This document shows, piece by piece, positions 26,178 to 34,269 of a stretch of 64,000 nt of DNA (the first letter of the stretch is position 1; the number at the start of each line of letters is the position of its first letter). Below the pieces are notes generated by a model. That model did no database searches. It worked only from the letters and a program-made list of their open reading frames with translations, and had not been told where the DNA came from. This DNA comes from Chlorobium sp. N1 (lineage in GTDB: Bacteria > Bacteroidota > Chlorobiia > Chlorobiales > Chlorobiaceae), in NCBI RefSeq assembly GCF_004332115.1, contig NZ_SJPA01000001.1:124001-188000 (forward strand). Reading direction: 5' to 3'. The position numbers and the translations under genes were made by a program.

Positions 26178-27478
26178 GCCGAGTGCTCCTTGTCAGGAGA
26201 TTCGCGGTGGAGCTCCCCCTTGAGGTTGAAGGAAAGGAACAGGACGGCAAGCGCGAAGACCAGCCCGGAAAGGGCGAGCAGGATGTCGCTCTCGATGAAG
26301 AAGCCGAGCAGCACTCCCGTTGCGGCAAGCAGCATCACGGTGAGCTGCAGGAAGGCCCGCTCCATTGTGACCGCCTCGAGCAGCTTCGAGAGGGCCTTGC
26401 CCTCCCGCAGGAGGGAGAGCGAATCGCGGCGAACGATGGCGGGGATGACGATGTAGATCATCCCGATAAAGGAGAAGGTGATCCAGCCGAGCAGGGCGGC
26501 ATGGGTGTGGGAGTGGTAGATCCACATCTGGTCGGCCCGGATCGGCGGATGGGTCCCGAAGGGGATCCCCTTGATGAAGTAGACGTTCATGATGCCGTAG
26601 GCGCTCGTGGCGAAAAGCAGCGAGAGGCCGCTGAGCAGGAAGGCCAGGGCGGGATGGTGGAAGCGTTTTTTGAAGAACCTGTTCATATAGAGACCGAACC
26701 CACCGAGCATCGCCATGACTCCGAGCAGGAGGATGTGGCTGAGCAGCATCATGCCGAAGTAGTGGCCCATGAGGATGACGACGAGGAAGACGAGCACGCC
26801 GCCGACGAAGACGTAGAACCAGAGGCTGAAAAGACGGGTGAAGAGCTCGCGCTTGTCGGACTGCTTCCAGGCGTAGGTGTAGAGGAAGCCCATGACGCTG
26901 ATGCTGAGCGGGAAGGAGGAGCCGAGGAAGTAGGCCGACTGGGTGACGAAGAAGGGAATCAGCCCCTGCTCGGGAAAGGCCTCCTTCAGGCCGAGGGTGA
27001 AGAGGCCGAGGTTGGCGTTGAGGAGAAAGATCACATCGAAGATGTAGTAGCGCACCGACACGTCCTTCCAGATTTTCGGGATGGAGAGCGTGGTGAAGAT
27101 CTCGCGGAGGGGACCGAGGACGACCGCCATCAGGAAAAGTCCGGTCAGCGCCTTCAGGAGCGGCCACTGCATGTAGACCGCCACCGTGATGGAGAGGAGC
27201 GAGAGGAGGACGGCGTAGATGTAGCGCCGCTGCGTTGCGGGGCTGATGCGGAGCTCCGGATAGATGGCCGAGGTCAGGTAGCGGTTGAAGATGAGGATGG
27301 CGAGGTTGCCGAACCCGATGAAGAAGAGATACGGATGGAGCTGGTTCAGGAAAGCGCTCTGCGTCAGCGCACCGAGGGCGCCGAGCAGGGCGGCGACGGA
27401 TATGACGGCGACGGTGACGTAGAGGAAGAGTCTGGCGACGCTGCCGGTGGATTCATCGTGTATGCTGGTCTGCATCAT
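26174..27478 (-). CDS. Haem-copper-oxidase subunit I-like (CcoN-like) membrane protein lacking a visible CuB site
   Basis: 434 residues with about 12 hydrophobic segments. YHSHTHAALLGWITFSFIGM resembles the CcoN/NorB segment carrying the two proximal haem histidines, and LHPYLFFIGFGNLAI resembles the helix with the other low-spin haem ligand. I do not find the WYGHN-type helix or the double histidine that bind CuB, nor the active-site tyrosine context. It is therefore probably not an oxygen reductase; a haem-binding scaffold or a different reductase is possible. Start at 27478 (27475 is equivalent) lies inside the end of the DoxX-like gene (26-nt overlap). Confidence 0.72.
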   Translation of the reverse strand: MMQTSIHDESTGSVARLFLYVTVAVISVAALLGALGALTQSAFLNQLHPYLFFIGFGNLAILIFNRYLTSAIYPELRISPATQRRYIYAVLLSLLSITVAVYMQWPLLKALTGLFLMAVVLGPLREIFTTLSIPKIWKDVSVRYYIFDVIFLLNANLGLFTLGLKEAFPEQGLIPFFVTQSAYFLGSSFPLSISVMGFLYTYAWKQSDKRELFTRLFSLWFYVFVGGVLVFLVVILMGHYFGMMLLSHILLLGVMAMLGGFGLYMNRFFKKRFHHPALAFLLSGLSLLFATSAYGIMNVYFIKGIPFGTHPPIRADQMWIYHSHTHAALLGWITFSFIGMIYIVIPAIVRRDSLSLLREGKALSKLLEAVTMERAFLQLTVMLLAATGVLLGFFIESDILLALSGLVFALAVLFLSFNLKGELHRESPDKEHSA

Positions 27479-27938
27479 GCTTGGCGTTTTGTGTGTTCTG
27501 GAGTTCAATGACGGCGATTGCCGAAAGCGCGACGAGCGCAGCATTCAGCGTAAACGGGTTGAAGGGCTCGAGGAGCATCTGCGGCTCGAACAGGGCGACG
27601 AAGAGCAGCAGGAGCAGAAGGGCGGCGATGTTCAGCCGGAACAGAAGGGGGCGGCTCGTGACAAACAGCCAGAAGCCGAAGAGGATCTCCCCCACCCCCA
27701 TCCACGAAACGGCGATGCAGGCCCAGCGGTAGACGGGAATCAGGTGGCCGAGCAGCTCGAGCTCCCCGCTGCTCATGCAGACGAGCTTGGGAACCGCTCC
27801 CTGGTAGATCCAGGAAAAAGCGAGCGCCGCACGGCAGAGCATGAGCACGGCGCCCTGGCTCCGGAACCAGGCGGAGAGGGAGGATATTTTCGTCCGCGTA
27901 CCGCGGAAGGTGTCGCGCGCTGTCTTCATGGTATGCAT
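27453..27938 (-). CDS. DoxX-like membrane protein
   Basis: 161 residues, four hydrophobic helices. RAALAFSWIYQGAVPKLV with a following MSSGELELLG matches the DoxX-like family pattern (helix 1, W-x-x-x-G-x-x-PK). DoxX-type proteins accompany quinone- or thiol-linked redox systems, but the exact role is unknown. First gene of a coupled set: its 3' end overlaps the oxidase-like gene, which overlaps the pentapeptide gene. An ATG three codons downstream (27929) is an alternative start. Confidence 0.8.
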   Translation of the reverse strand: MHTMKTARDTFRGTRTKISSLSAWFRSQGAVLMLCRAALAFSWIYQGAVPKLVCMSSGELELLGHLIPVYRWACIAVSWMGVGEILFGFWLFVTSRPLLFRLNIAALLLLLLFVALFEPQMLLEPFNPFTLNAALVALSAIAVIELQNTQNAKHDADQHTR

Positions 27939-28013
27939 CGTTGCAAGATACGATTGCTATCGTGACGTTTCTGAAAATTCAGGACCAGGAGAACGGAGGA
28001 GGCGGGCTTTCAA

Positions 28014-28042
28014 CAAAAAAGCGAACCGCAGTTCGCTCTTTT
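28014..28042 (-). terminator. Intrinsic terminator of the PhoU-like gene
   Basis: On the minus strand AGCGAAC pairs with GTTCGCT (28031-28037 with 28020-28026) around a TGCG tetraloop, followed by six T. Confidence 0.85.
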
Positions 28043-28084
28043 GTAGTAGGGTGACGATCCGCTCCTTTCGCCCGTCCTGCGCAG

Positions 28085-28816
28085 TCAGCAGAAATGGCTG
28101 GAAATGGAGCAGGAGATGTCGGCACAGGCCTTCGTATGGTCGAGAATGGAGAGGATGCCGGTATGGCTGATGATGTTCTGGTCGTTGACCGTCGATTTCA
28201 GCTTCGCCACGGCCTTGTCGTAGATCCCCTGGATCTCCTGCATCATGTCGAGGGTCTCGCGGGCGTGCTTCGAGTTCCCGCTGACGAACGCCTCGACCGC
28301 CTTCTTGATCATCTCGGCGGTGATGTCGCCCATCGGCTTCAGGTCGTACTCGTCCTTGTGGAGGTTCTGGACGTTCTCGAACTGGACGAACGGGGTCTTC
28401 TCGGCGATGTTGAGGGCGAACTGCGCCATCCGCTCAAGCTCCTGGAGGATCATGCGGGCGTCCCTGACAATCTTCTGCTGCGCCTCGTCGAGCTCCTGGA
28501 AGGCGCCGTAGGCGAGCGTGAGGTACTCGACCTCGAACTTGCCTTTCTGGATGTACTCTTCGTCGAACTTGAAGGCCGAGGCTGCCAGTTCGTTGTTCTG
28601 CTTGGTTGAGGCCCGGATGCTGAGCATCAGGTTGTTCTCGACGTTCGAGGAGAGCTTCGTAAGCTTCTGCTTGAGCGACTCGAACTGCACGTGTACCGTC
28701 CCCTGAGGCTTTGTTGCGAGACCGAACTTCTTGGGATCGACCTGGACGGTGAACGCTTTCGGGGTTGCGGCGGTTTTCGGGGAGTCACCGAAGATTTTTC
28801 CAAACAGACTGGCCAT
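28085..28816 (-). CDS. Divergent PhoU-domain protein
   Basis: 243 residues, all helical. Two three-helix bundle repeats: VHVQFESLKQKLTKLSSNVEN... and DITAEMIKKAVEAFVSGN..., the second ending in SILDHTKACADISCSIS, which parallels the ERMADHATRIA segment of true PhoU. An N-terminal basic/Pro extension (residues 1-40, KIFGDSPKTAATPKAF) is unusual. It follows the canonical phoU but is separated from it by a strong terminator, and has its own terminator. A role in phosphate signalling is inferred from position and fold. Confidence 0.72.
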   Translation of the reverse strand: MASLFGKIFGDSPKTAATPKAFTVQVDPKKFGLATKPQGTVHVQFESLKQKLTKLSSNVENNLMLSIRASTKQNNELAASAFKFDEEYIQKGKFEVEYLTLAYGAFQELDEAQQKIVRDARMILQELERMAQFALNIAEKTPFVQFENVQNLHKDEYDLKPMGDITAEMIKKAVEAFVSGNSKHARETLDMMQEIQGIYDKAVAKLKSTVNDQNIISHTGILSILDHTKACADISCSISSHFC

Positions 28817-28910
28817 AAGGGTCGGGAACCATGCTTAATGATTATGGAGATGCTACGATACAATGTAGTCCGAATTTAGCAGTCGAAGGGGGTTAAATCC
28901 AAGAAAAAAT

Positions 28911-28945
28911 GTAAAAAAGCCCGCTCTCAAGACGGGCTTTTTTAC
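28911..28945 (-). terminator. Terminator of the pst-phoU transcript
   Basis: A perfect 13-bp stem: 28911-28923 with 28933-28945, 9-nt loop. Both arms are GTAAAAAAGCCCG in inverted form, so the T-tract is part of the stem and the structure could work in both directions; the minus-strand phoU gene ends 26 nt before it. Confidence 0.92.
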
Positions 28946-28971
28946 ACGCTGGAACCGGCAGGTACGACCGC

Positions 28972-29658
28972 TCAGTCCTTGAGCGACTGGACGAGCTTTT
29001 CGTAGGAGACGTCGTTGTGGCGGACGATCTCGCCGGTCACGAGGTAGGTGACCTCGTGGGCGATGCGGGTGGCGTGGTCGGCCATACGCTCGATGTAGCG
29101 GGAGATGCTGAGCAGCGAGATCAGCTGGTCGACATCCGAATCGGGATCCTTCATCAGGTGGGCGACGCGCTTGAAGACGGAGCTGTGGATGGCGTCGATC
29201 TCCTCGTCGAGCGAGCAGACCTTGTCGGCAAGGAAGCGGTCCTTCGAGATGAAGGCCTCGATCGACTTGCGGGTCATGTCGGCGGCGAGGTGGCCCATCC
29301 TCTCGAAATCGAACATCTGGAGCATGTCGGGCTTGATCTCCGGCATACGCTCGATGATGTGGACGGCCAGGTCGCCGATGCGCTCGAGGTCGTCGTTGAT
29401 CTTCATGATGGTGACGATCGTGCGCAGGTCGCGCGCCACCGGCTGCTGGAGGGCGAGGAAGGCCAGGCAGCGCTCCTCGAGCCCCACCTCGGCCAGGTCG
29501 ATCTCGAGGTCGGCGTGGCGGATGCGGCGGGCGCCCTCCTCGTCCTGGTTCTTGACGGCCGCCAGTGCGTCGTCGAAGTTCTGGAGAACCTTTTCCGAAA
29601 GCTGGACGAGAACTTCCGATAGCTCCCTGATGTGTTCATGTACCGGTCTTTCTGACAT
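28972..29658 (-). CDS. phoU: Phosphate transport regulator PhoU
   Basis: 228 residues, the usual length. Two helical repeats with the metal-binding signatures: INDDLERIGDLAVHIIER and ISRYIERMADHATRIAHE. PhoU links the Pst transporter to the PhoR sensor and limits phosphate uptake; no PhoR/PhoB genes are in the window. Starts 18 nt after pstB and closes the operon before a strong terminator. Confidence 0.95.
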   Translation of the reverse strand: MSERPVHEHIRELSEVLVQLSEKVLQNFDDALAAVKNQDEEGARRIRHADLEIDLAEVGLEERCLAFLALQQPVARDLRTIVTIMKINDDLERIGDLAVHIIERMPEIKPDMLQMFDFERMGHLAADMTRKSIEAFISKDRFLADKVCSLDEEIDAIHSSVFKRVAHLMKDPDSDVDQLISLLSISRYIERMADHATRIAHEVTYLVTGEIVRHNDVSYEKLVQSLKD

Positions 29659-29676
29659 GTCGGTGGTATGGTTCGG

Positions 29677-30537
29677 TTAGCTGAATCTGCCGGTGATGTA
29701 ATCCTCGGTCATCCGGTCCTTCGGATTGGTGAAGAGCTGGGGAGTCGTGGCATGCTCGACGAGCGTGCCCTCGTAGAAGAACATCGTGTAGTCGGAGACG
29801 CGCGAGGCCTGCTGCATGTTGTGGGTCACGATCATGATCGTGTAGCTGCCGCGGAGCTCCTGGATGAGGTCCTCGATCTTGGCCGTCGCCTTCGGATCGA
29901 GCGCCGAGGTCGGCTCGTCGAGCAGCAGGATCTCAGGCTCGACGGCAAGCGTGCGGGCCACGCAGAGCCGCTGCTGCTGTCCGCCGCTGAGGCCGAGGGC
30001 GTTCTTGTCGAGCCGGTCGCTCACCTCGTCCCAGAGCGCGGCCTTGCGCAGGCTCTTCTCGACGATCTCCATCAGATGCTTCTTGTCGGTCATGCCGTGC
30101 AGCCGGGGTCCGTAGGCGATGTTGTCGAAGATGGACTTCGGGAAGGGGTTCGGCTTCTGGAACACCATGCCGATCTTCTTGCGGAGCAGCACCTCGTCGG
30201 TGAGCTTTCCGTAGATGTCCTCGCCGTCGAAGCGCAGGGTGCCGGTGGTGTGGCAGCTCGGGATGAGGTCGTTCATCCGGTTGATGGCCCGGAGGAAGGT
30301 GCTCTTTCCGCAGCCGCTGGGGCCGATGATGGCCGTCACGTATTTCGAGAGGATGTCCGCATTCACCTTCTTCACGGCCTCGAAGTCGCCGTAGAAAATC
30401 GAAAAGTCCTTGGCAACGACATGGGGGGTTCCCCCTCCTGCCACGCTCTTGCGCTCGGATGGCAGGTAGATGTCGCGCGTCGCGGTTTTAGCCGGGGTCT
30501 GCATGGAGGTCTCCTTTTCTTCCACTGTCGTTTGCAT
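29677..30537 (-). CDS. pstB: Phosphate ABC transporter ATP-binding protein
   Basis: 286 residues. Walker [11 protein letters not shown]-loop [15 protein letters not shown], signature [14 protein letters not shown], Walker [14 protein letters not shown] and the H-loop [11 protein letters not shown] are all intact. PstB-specific features include [11 protein letters not shown]. An N-terminal extension of about 40 residues ([15 protein letters not shown]) precedes the ABC domain; an ATG 11 codons in is a possible alternative start. Lies 6 nt after pstA. Confidence 0.96.
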   Translation of the reverse strand: MQTTVEEKETSMQTPAKTATRDIYLPSERKSVAGGGTPHVVAKDFSIFYGDFEAVKKVNADILSKYVTAIIGPSGCGKSTFLRAINRMNDLIPSCHTTGTLRFDGEDIYGKLTDEVLLRKKIGMVFQKPNPFPKSIFDNIAYGPRLHGMTDKKHLMEIVEKSLRKAALWDEVSDRLDKNALGLSGGQQQRLCVARTLAVEPEILLLDEPTSALDPKATAKIEDLIQELRGSYTIMIVTHNMQQASRVSDYTMFFYEGTLVEHATTPQLFTNPKDRMTEDYITGRFS

Positions 30538-30543
30538 GGTTGA

Positions 30544-31890
30544 TCAGCCTTTTAATTTCTTGGTTATGCGCGCCCTGAGGAGCACCGCCGAGAGGTTCAG
30601 GAGCAGCACGATACTGACGAGGGCGAGCACCATGCCGTACTGCACGTGGCGGATTTCAGAGGCCATCTCGTGCTCGCTGGCGAGGTTGTAGATGTTCCAG
30701 GAGAGCGCCGGGGTCGGCGAGGAGAGCACATCGGCCAGGCCGATGGCCGAACCTACGCTGACGGCCGCCGTGAAGATGATGGGAGCGGTCTCGCCGGCCG
30801 CGCGGCCGAGACTGATCACGCCGCCTGTGATGATGCCGGGAAGTGCCGCGGGAAGGATCACCGTCACGATGGTGTTCCACTTGGTCGAGCCGAGCCCGAG
30901 CGAAGCCTCCTTGTAGGTCTTCGGAACCGAAAGGATCGCCTCCTCGGCGGCCCTGATGATGGTCGGCAGGATCATGATGGCGAGCGTCAGCGCACCGGCA
31001 AGCACGCTCTTCGACTCGGACACCTTCAGCGTGTTGATGAAGAAGGCGAGGCCGAAAAGACCGAAGACGATGCTCGGCACGCCGGCCAGGGTGCTGTTGG
31101 CGCTGCGGAGCATGCTGGTGAAGAGGTTGTCCTTGGCATACTCGGTGAAATAGATGGCCGCGACCACACCGAGCGGGAAGGCGAAGAGCATGGCGCCGAT
31201 GGCGAGGAAGAAGGTACCCTGGATCTCGGGCCAGATGCCGCCGAAGATGTGGGCGTCAACGGACTTGTCGAAGAGGAACCCCCAGTAGGCGGTGAAACGC
31301 GGAAGGAGCATCTTTTCTGCGTTCTGCTCGACGTAGCTGAAGAGCGGCAGAAGGCTGGTGCCCTCGAACGACTCGGCGCGGCGCACGAAGTACTCCTTGG
31401 CCATGACGTTGGGATCCGAATAGTCCCACTTGGACTCGTAGAGCAGCTCGTGGAGCTTCTCCTCCGCCTTCTCCCAGCGGGTCTGGCCGTAGCGGAACCG
31501 GGTGAGGATGCCGGGCTCCTCTCCCGGAATCGGCCCGAGCAGACCCTGCAGGGCGGTCTTCACGGGACCGAGCTGCATGCGGTACTGGCGTGCCTTCACG
31601 GGATCCATCCCCTCGAGCTCCGCTTCGAACTCGCCGAGCATCCGGTAGGCCTCCATGCGGTAGCGCCCCGACTCCTCGATCTCGCGCTCCAGCTGAGCCT
31701 TGTCGCCGCGATGGAACTCGTCCTGGAGGAGTTTGCGATGCTCGATCGTACCCTGGAAAAACACGGCGCCGAGGCCGTTGTAGACGATGGGGGTGATGAC
31801 AACCAGGAGCGCGAGGGCCATGACGACGATGGAGCCGATGCCCAGGGAGGTGAACGAACGGTCCAGTACTTTCCTTGTTCCGAGATTCAT
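30544..31890 (-). CDS. pstA: Phosphate ABC transporter permease PstA with large periplasmic insertion
   Basis: 448 residues against roughly 280-300 for typical PstA. The first membrane helix (GSIVVMALALLVVITPIVYNG, about 19-38) is followed by about 150 residues of charged, largely helical sequence (RGDKAQLEREIEESG ... WEKAEEKLHELLYES), then the usual permease core beginning GGIWPEIQGTFFLAIGAML with five further helices and the coupling loop AAEEAILSVPKTYKEASLGLG. The insertion should lie in the periplasm. Between pstC (31 nt) and pstB (6 nt). Confidence 0.92.
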   Translation of the reverse strand: MNLGTRKVLDRSFTSLGIGSIVVMALALLVVITPIVYNGLGAVFFQGTIEHRKLLQDEFHRGDKAQLEREIEESGRYRMEAYRMLGEFEAELEGMDPVKARQYRMQLGPVKTALQGLLGPIPGEEPGILTRFRYGQTRWEKAEEKLHELLYESKWDYSDPNVMAKEYFVRRAESFEGTSLLPLFSYVEQNAEKMLLPRFTAYWGFLFDKSVDAHIFGGIWPEIQGTFFLAIGAMLFAFPLGVVAAIYFTEYAKDNLFTSMLRSANSTLAGVPSIVFGLFGLAFFINTLKVSESKSVLAGALTLAIMILPTIIRAAEEAILSVPKTYKEASLGLGSTKWNTIVTVILPAALPGIITGGVISLGRAAGETAPIIFTAAVSVGSAIGLADVLSSPTPALSWNIYNLASEHEMASEIRHVQYGMVLALVSIVLLLNLSAVLLRARITKKLKG

Positions 31891-31921
31891 GACTGCCTGT
31901 TTGGTTGGGGATTGAGCCGTT

Positions 31922-33085
31922 TTACTGTCCGGAGAGGATCTTGCGCTGGCGGACGACGATGCGCTCGCTGACGAGGTTGCTGATGAAGCTGATGACGAGC
32001 AGCAGCAGGCCCATGGCGAAGAGCACGTGGTAGCGCGCCGAACCGGTCACCTGGTCGGCCTCGCCCATATCGCCGGCGATGGTGGCCGTCAGCGTGCGGA
32101 CCGCTTCGAGATAGTTGTACCAGGGCTCGGGGATGTGCGAGGAATTGCCCGACGCCATCCAGACCACCATGGTCTCGCCGAGCGAGCGCATGATGCCGAG
32201 GATGACGGCGGCGAGTATTCCGCTGCTGGCAGCGGGAATGACGGTCTTGACGAGGGTCTCGGCACGGGTGGCCCCGAGCGCGTAGCTGCCTTCGCGCAGC
32301 TCGCGGCCGACCGACTGCAGGGAGTCCTCGGCGACGCTGACGATGGTGGGGAGCGCCATGAAGCTCAGGATGATGGAGACGTTCAGCGCGTTGGTGCCGG
32401 TGAGGATCTCCATGGCGTTCAGGCGCGAACCGACCACGTAGAGCACGAGCAGGGCCAAGAGGCCGAAGAGCGCCTGCAGCATGGTCGCGTAGCGCTTGCG
32501 GCGGAGGGGATCCTCGATCTTCGTGGTGAGGAGGTCGGAGCCGACAATGACCGAGAGAAGCAGGAACGGGGCGGCAAGGATCCACCAGACCCACATGAGC
32601 ATCGGCCCGCCGCTCGTCTGCAGGAGCGGAGCGAGGATGACGAGGGCGAAGAAACCGAAGGCAACCGAAGGGATGGCGGCGAGCATCTCGATAACCGGCT
32701 TGGCGTACTGGCGAACCGAGAAGGGCAGAATGTCGCTGAGGCATACCGCGGCGGCGATCCCCATCGGCACGGCGAGCAGGGCAGAGCCGAGGGTGACCAT
32801 GCCGGTGCCGTAGATGATGGCCAGGGCGCCGAACTCACCGGGCTCCCCTGCCGGGTACCAGCTGGTCGAGGTGAAAAACTCCGTGAACCCTCTCAGCTGG
32901 AAGTAGGGAACGGCGTCGACGGCGACGAAGTAGAAGATGAAGAGGACGACGATGGCGACGAACGAGGCGATGAGGAGCAGAACGGTCTCTCCGGCCGTGC
33001 GCGCCACCTTCTGCATTTTCCGCCGGCTCTCGCTGACGACGAAGGCCTGGGAACGGCTGCTCTCTTTCTGCACTTCTCCACTCAT
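31922..33085 (-). CDS. pstC: Phosphate ABC transporter permease PstC
   Basis: 387 residues. N-terminal helix VLLLIASFVAIVVLFIFYFV, core start in GTGMVTLGSALLAVPMG, and the coupling loop AEDSLQSVGRELREGSYALG that contacts PstB. About 60-90 residues longer than many PstC, through a loop between about residues 195 and 235 (LLTTKIEDPLRRKRYATM). First gene of pstC-pstA-pstB-phoU; a promoter-like element lies 55-70 nt upstream of its start. Confidence 0.94.
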   Translation of the reverse strand: MSGEVQKESSRSQAFVVSESRRKMQKVARTAGETVLLLIASFVAIVVLFIFYFVAVDAVPYFQLRGFTEFFTSTSWYPAGEPGEFGALAIIYGTGMVTLGSALLAVPMGIAAAVCLSDILPFSVRQYAKPVIEMLAAIPSVAFGFFALVILAPLLQTSGGPMLMWVWWILAAPFLLLSVIVGSDLLTTKIEDPLRRKRYATMLQALFGLLALLVLYVVGSRLNAMEILTGTNALNVSIILSFMALPTIVSVAEDSLQSVGRELREGSYALGATRAETLVKTVIPAASSGILAAVILGIMRSLGETMVVWMASGNSSHIPEPWYNYLEAVRTLTATIAGDMGEADQVTGSARYHVLFAMGLLLLVISFISNLVSERIVVRQRKILSGQ

Positions 33086-33143
33086 GATGATGCGGTTGAT
33101 TTCCGGTAACGGGGCGCATGGGGGCCCACTGGATTCAATGCCT

Positions 33144-33202
33144 CAAATCTATACTCTTTGGCGAAAGAAAAAAACGCAGGCTTGTTACAACTTTGCAACA
33201 AC
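33144..33202 (-). promoter_or_regulatory. Candidate pstC promoter with tandem 11-nt repeat
   Basis: On the minus strand GTTGTTGCAAA and GTTGTAACAAG stand head to tail (33202-33181; 8 of 11 identical), then TATAGATTTG at 33153-33144. The porin gene has the same TATAGATTT at the same distance from its start. TAGATTTG also fits the TAnnTTTG -7 element described for Bacteroidetes. Functional assignment is inference. Confidence 0.4.
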
Positions 33203-33224
33203 CCGAAAAGCGGCCGTAAACAGC

Positions 33225-33254
33225 ACAGCCGGAAAGGATTCCTGTTCCGGCTGT
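33225..33254 (-). terminator. Hairpin after the first pstS copy
   Basis: ACAGCCGGAA (33225-33234) pairs with TTCCGGCTGT (33245-33254), 10 bp, 10-nt loop. The minus-strand flank is only weakly T-rich, so it may attenuate rather than fully stop transcription into pstC. Confidence 0.5.
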
Positions 33255-33302
33255 ATGCGAGTGGCTGCGACTGCATGGATCTGGGGGACGAGGGGGGCGC
33301 GC

Positions 33303-34112
33303 TTACCGGCTGATGTACCCCAGTTCGCTGATGATGCGCATGCCGTCGGGAGTGGCGGAAAGCGAGAGGAACTCTTTAAGCTGGCCCACCGGTACTCCGT
33401 TCGTGTAGAAATAGAGCTTCCGCCAGAGCGGATAGGTCCCGCTCCTGACGCTCTCGACCGTCGGAACGACGCCGTCGACGGGAATCGGCCTGACGGAGGA
33501 GTCGACGAAGCCCATGCCGATGAATCCGATCGAGGTCCGGGTTGTGGAAACGCGGTTCTTGACAGCACCGTTGCTGGCCTGTGTTTCGGCGAGGCGGGTG
33601 ATCTGCGAGGCTTTGCCGGTGACGAGCGTCTTGAACGACTCCTGCGTGCCGCTGTTCGATTCGCGCTGGATCACGACAATACGGGCGTTGGGACCGCCGA
33701 CCTGCTGCCAGTTGGTGTAGCGGCCGGTATAGATGCCGGCTATCTGGGCCCTCGTAAGCCCGCGCACGGGGTTGGCCGGATTGACGATGATGGCGATGGC
33801 ATCGAGGGCCGCCACATGCTGCACGGGATTGACGCCCATCTTGCGGGCCGCGGCGATCTCCTGCGGCTTCATGTCGCGCGACATGGCAGCGATGTCACAG
33901 GCGCCGTTGATGAGGCTCTTGGCTCCGTTGCCGCTCCCCGACTCGCTGACGGTCACCGCAACGCCGGTCTTTTTCATATAGTACGCCGCAAACGACTTGG
34001 CTATCGGGCCGACGGTCGTCGAACCGTCAATCACGATACCCGTCCCTGCTGCGGAAACGTCCGCCCCGCCGAGCAGCAGCGCCGCAATCAGCAGCATGAG
34101 CACCCTCTTCAT
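33303..34112 (-). CDS. pstS: Periplasmic phosphate-binding protein PstS (paralogue 1)
   Basis: 269 residues with signal peptide KRVLMLLIAALLLGGADVSA. Phosphate-binding loops are in place: DGSTTVGPIAKSF, SESGSGNGAKSLI, DIAAMSRDM and QRESNSGTQESF. Nearly the same length as, and highly similar to, the second copy upstream. Three ATGs are stacked at 34118-34110; the third (34112) is best placed behind the AGG of CCAGGT. Binds phosphate in the periplasm for PstCAB. Confidence 0.93.
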   Translation of the reverse strand: MKRVLMLLIAALLLGGADVSAAGTGIVIDGSTTVGPIAKSFAAYYMKKTGVAVTVSESGSGNGAKSLINGACDIAAMSRDMKPQEIAAARKMGVNPVQHVAALDAIAIIVNPANPVRGLTRAQIAGIYTGRYTNWQQVGGPNARIVVIQRESNSGTQESFKTLVTGKASQITRLAETQASNGAVKNRVSTTRTSIGFIGMGFVDSSVRPIPVDGVVPTVESVRSGTYPLWRKLYFYTNGVPVGQLKEFLSLSATPDGMRIISELGYISR

Positions 34113-34190
34113 CATCATACCTGGTTCAATGTATTGTAATGGATTCCGTACTGGGAAAGGTAGGAAAAAGATGGCGCCCCCGCCAACACA

Positions 34191-34226
34191 AATAAAAAGC
34201 CCTCCCGGCACGAATGCGGGGAGGGC
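34191..34226 (-). terminator. Intrinsic terminator of the second pstS copy
   Basis: GCCCTCCC (34199-34206) pairs with GGGAGGGC (34219-34226), 12-nt loop, followed on the minus strand by TTTTTATT. Confidence 0.85.
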
Positions 34227-34269
34227 GTCATCAGGGCAGCGTATCATGCCGCCACCGCGAAGTGGCAGC

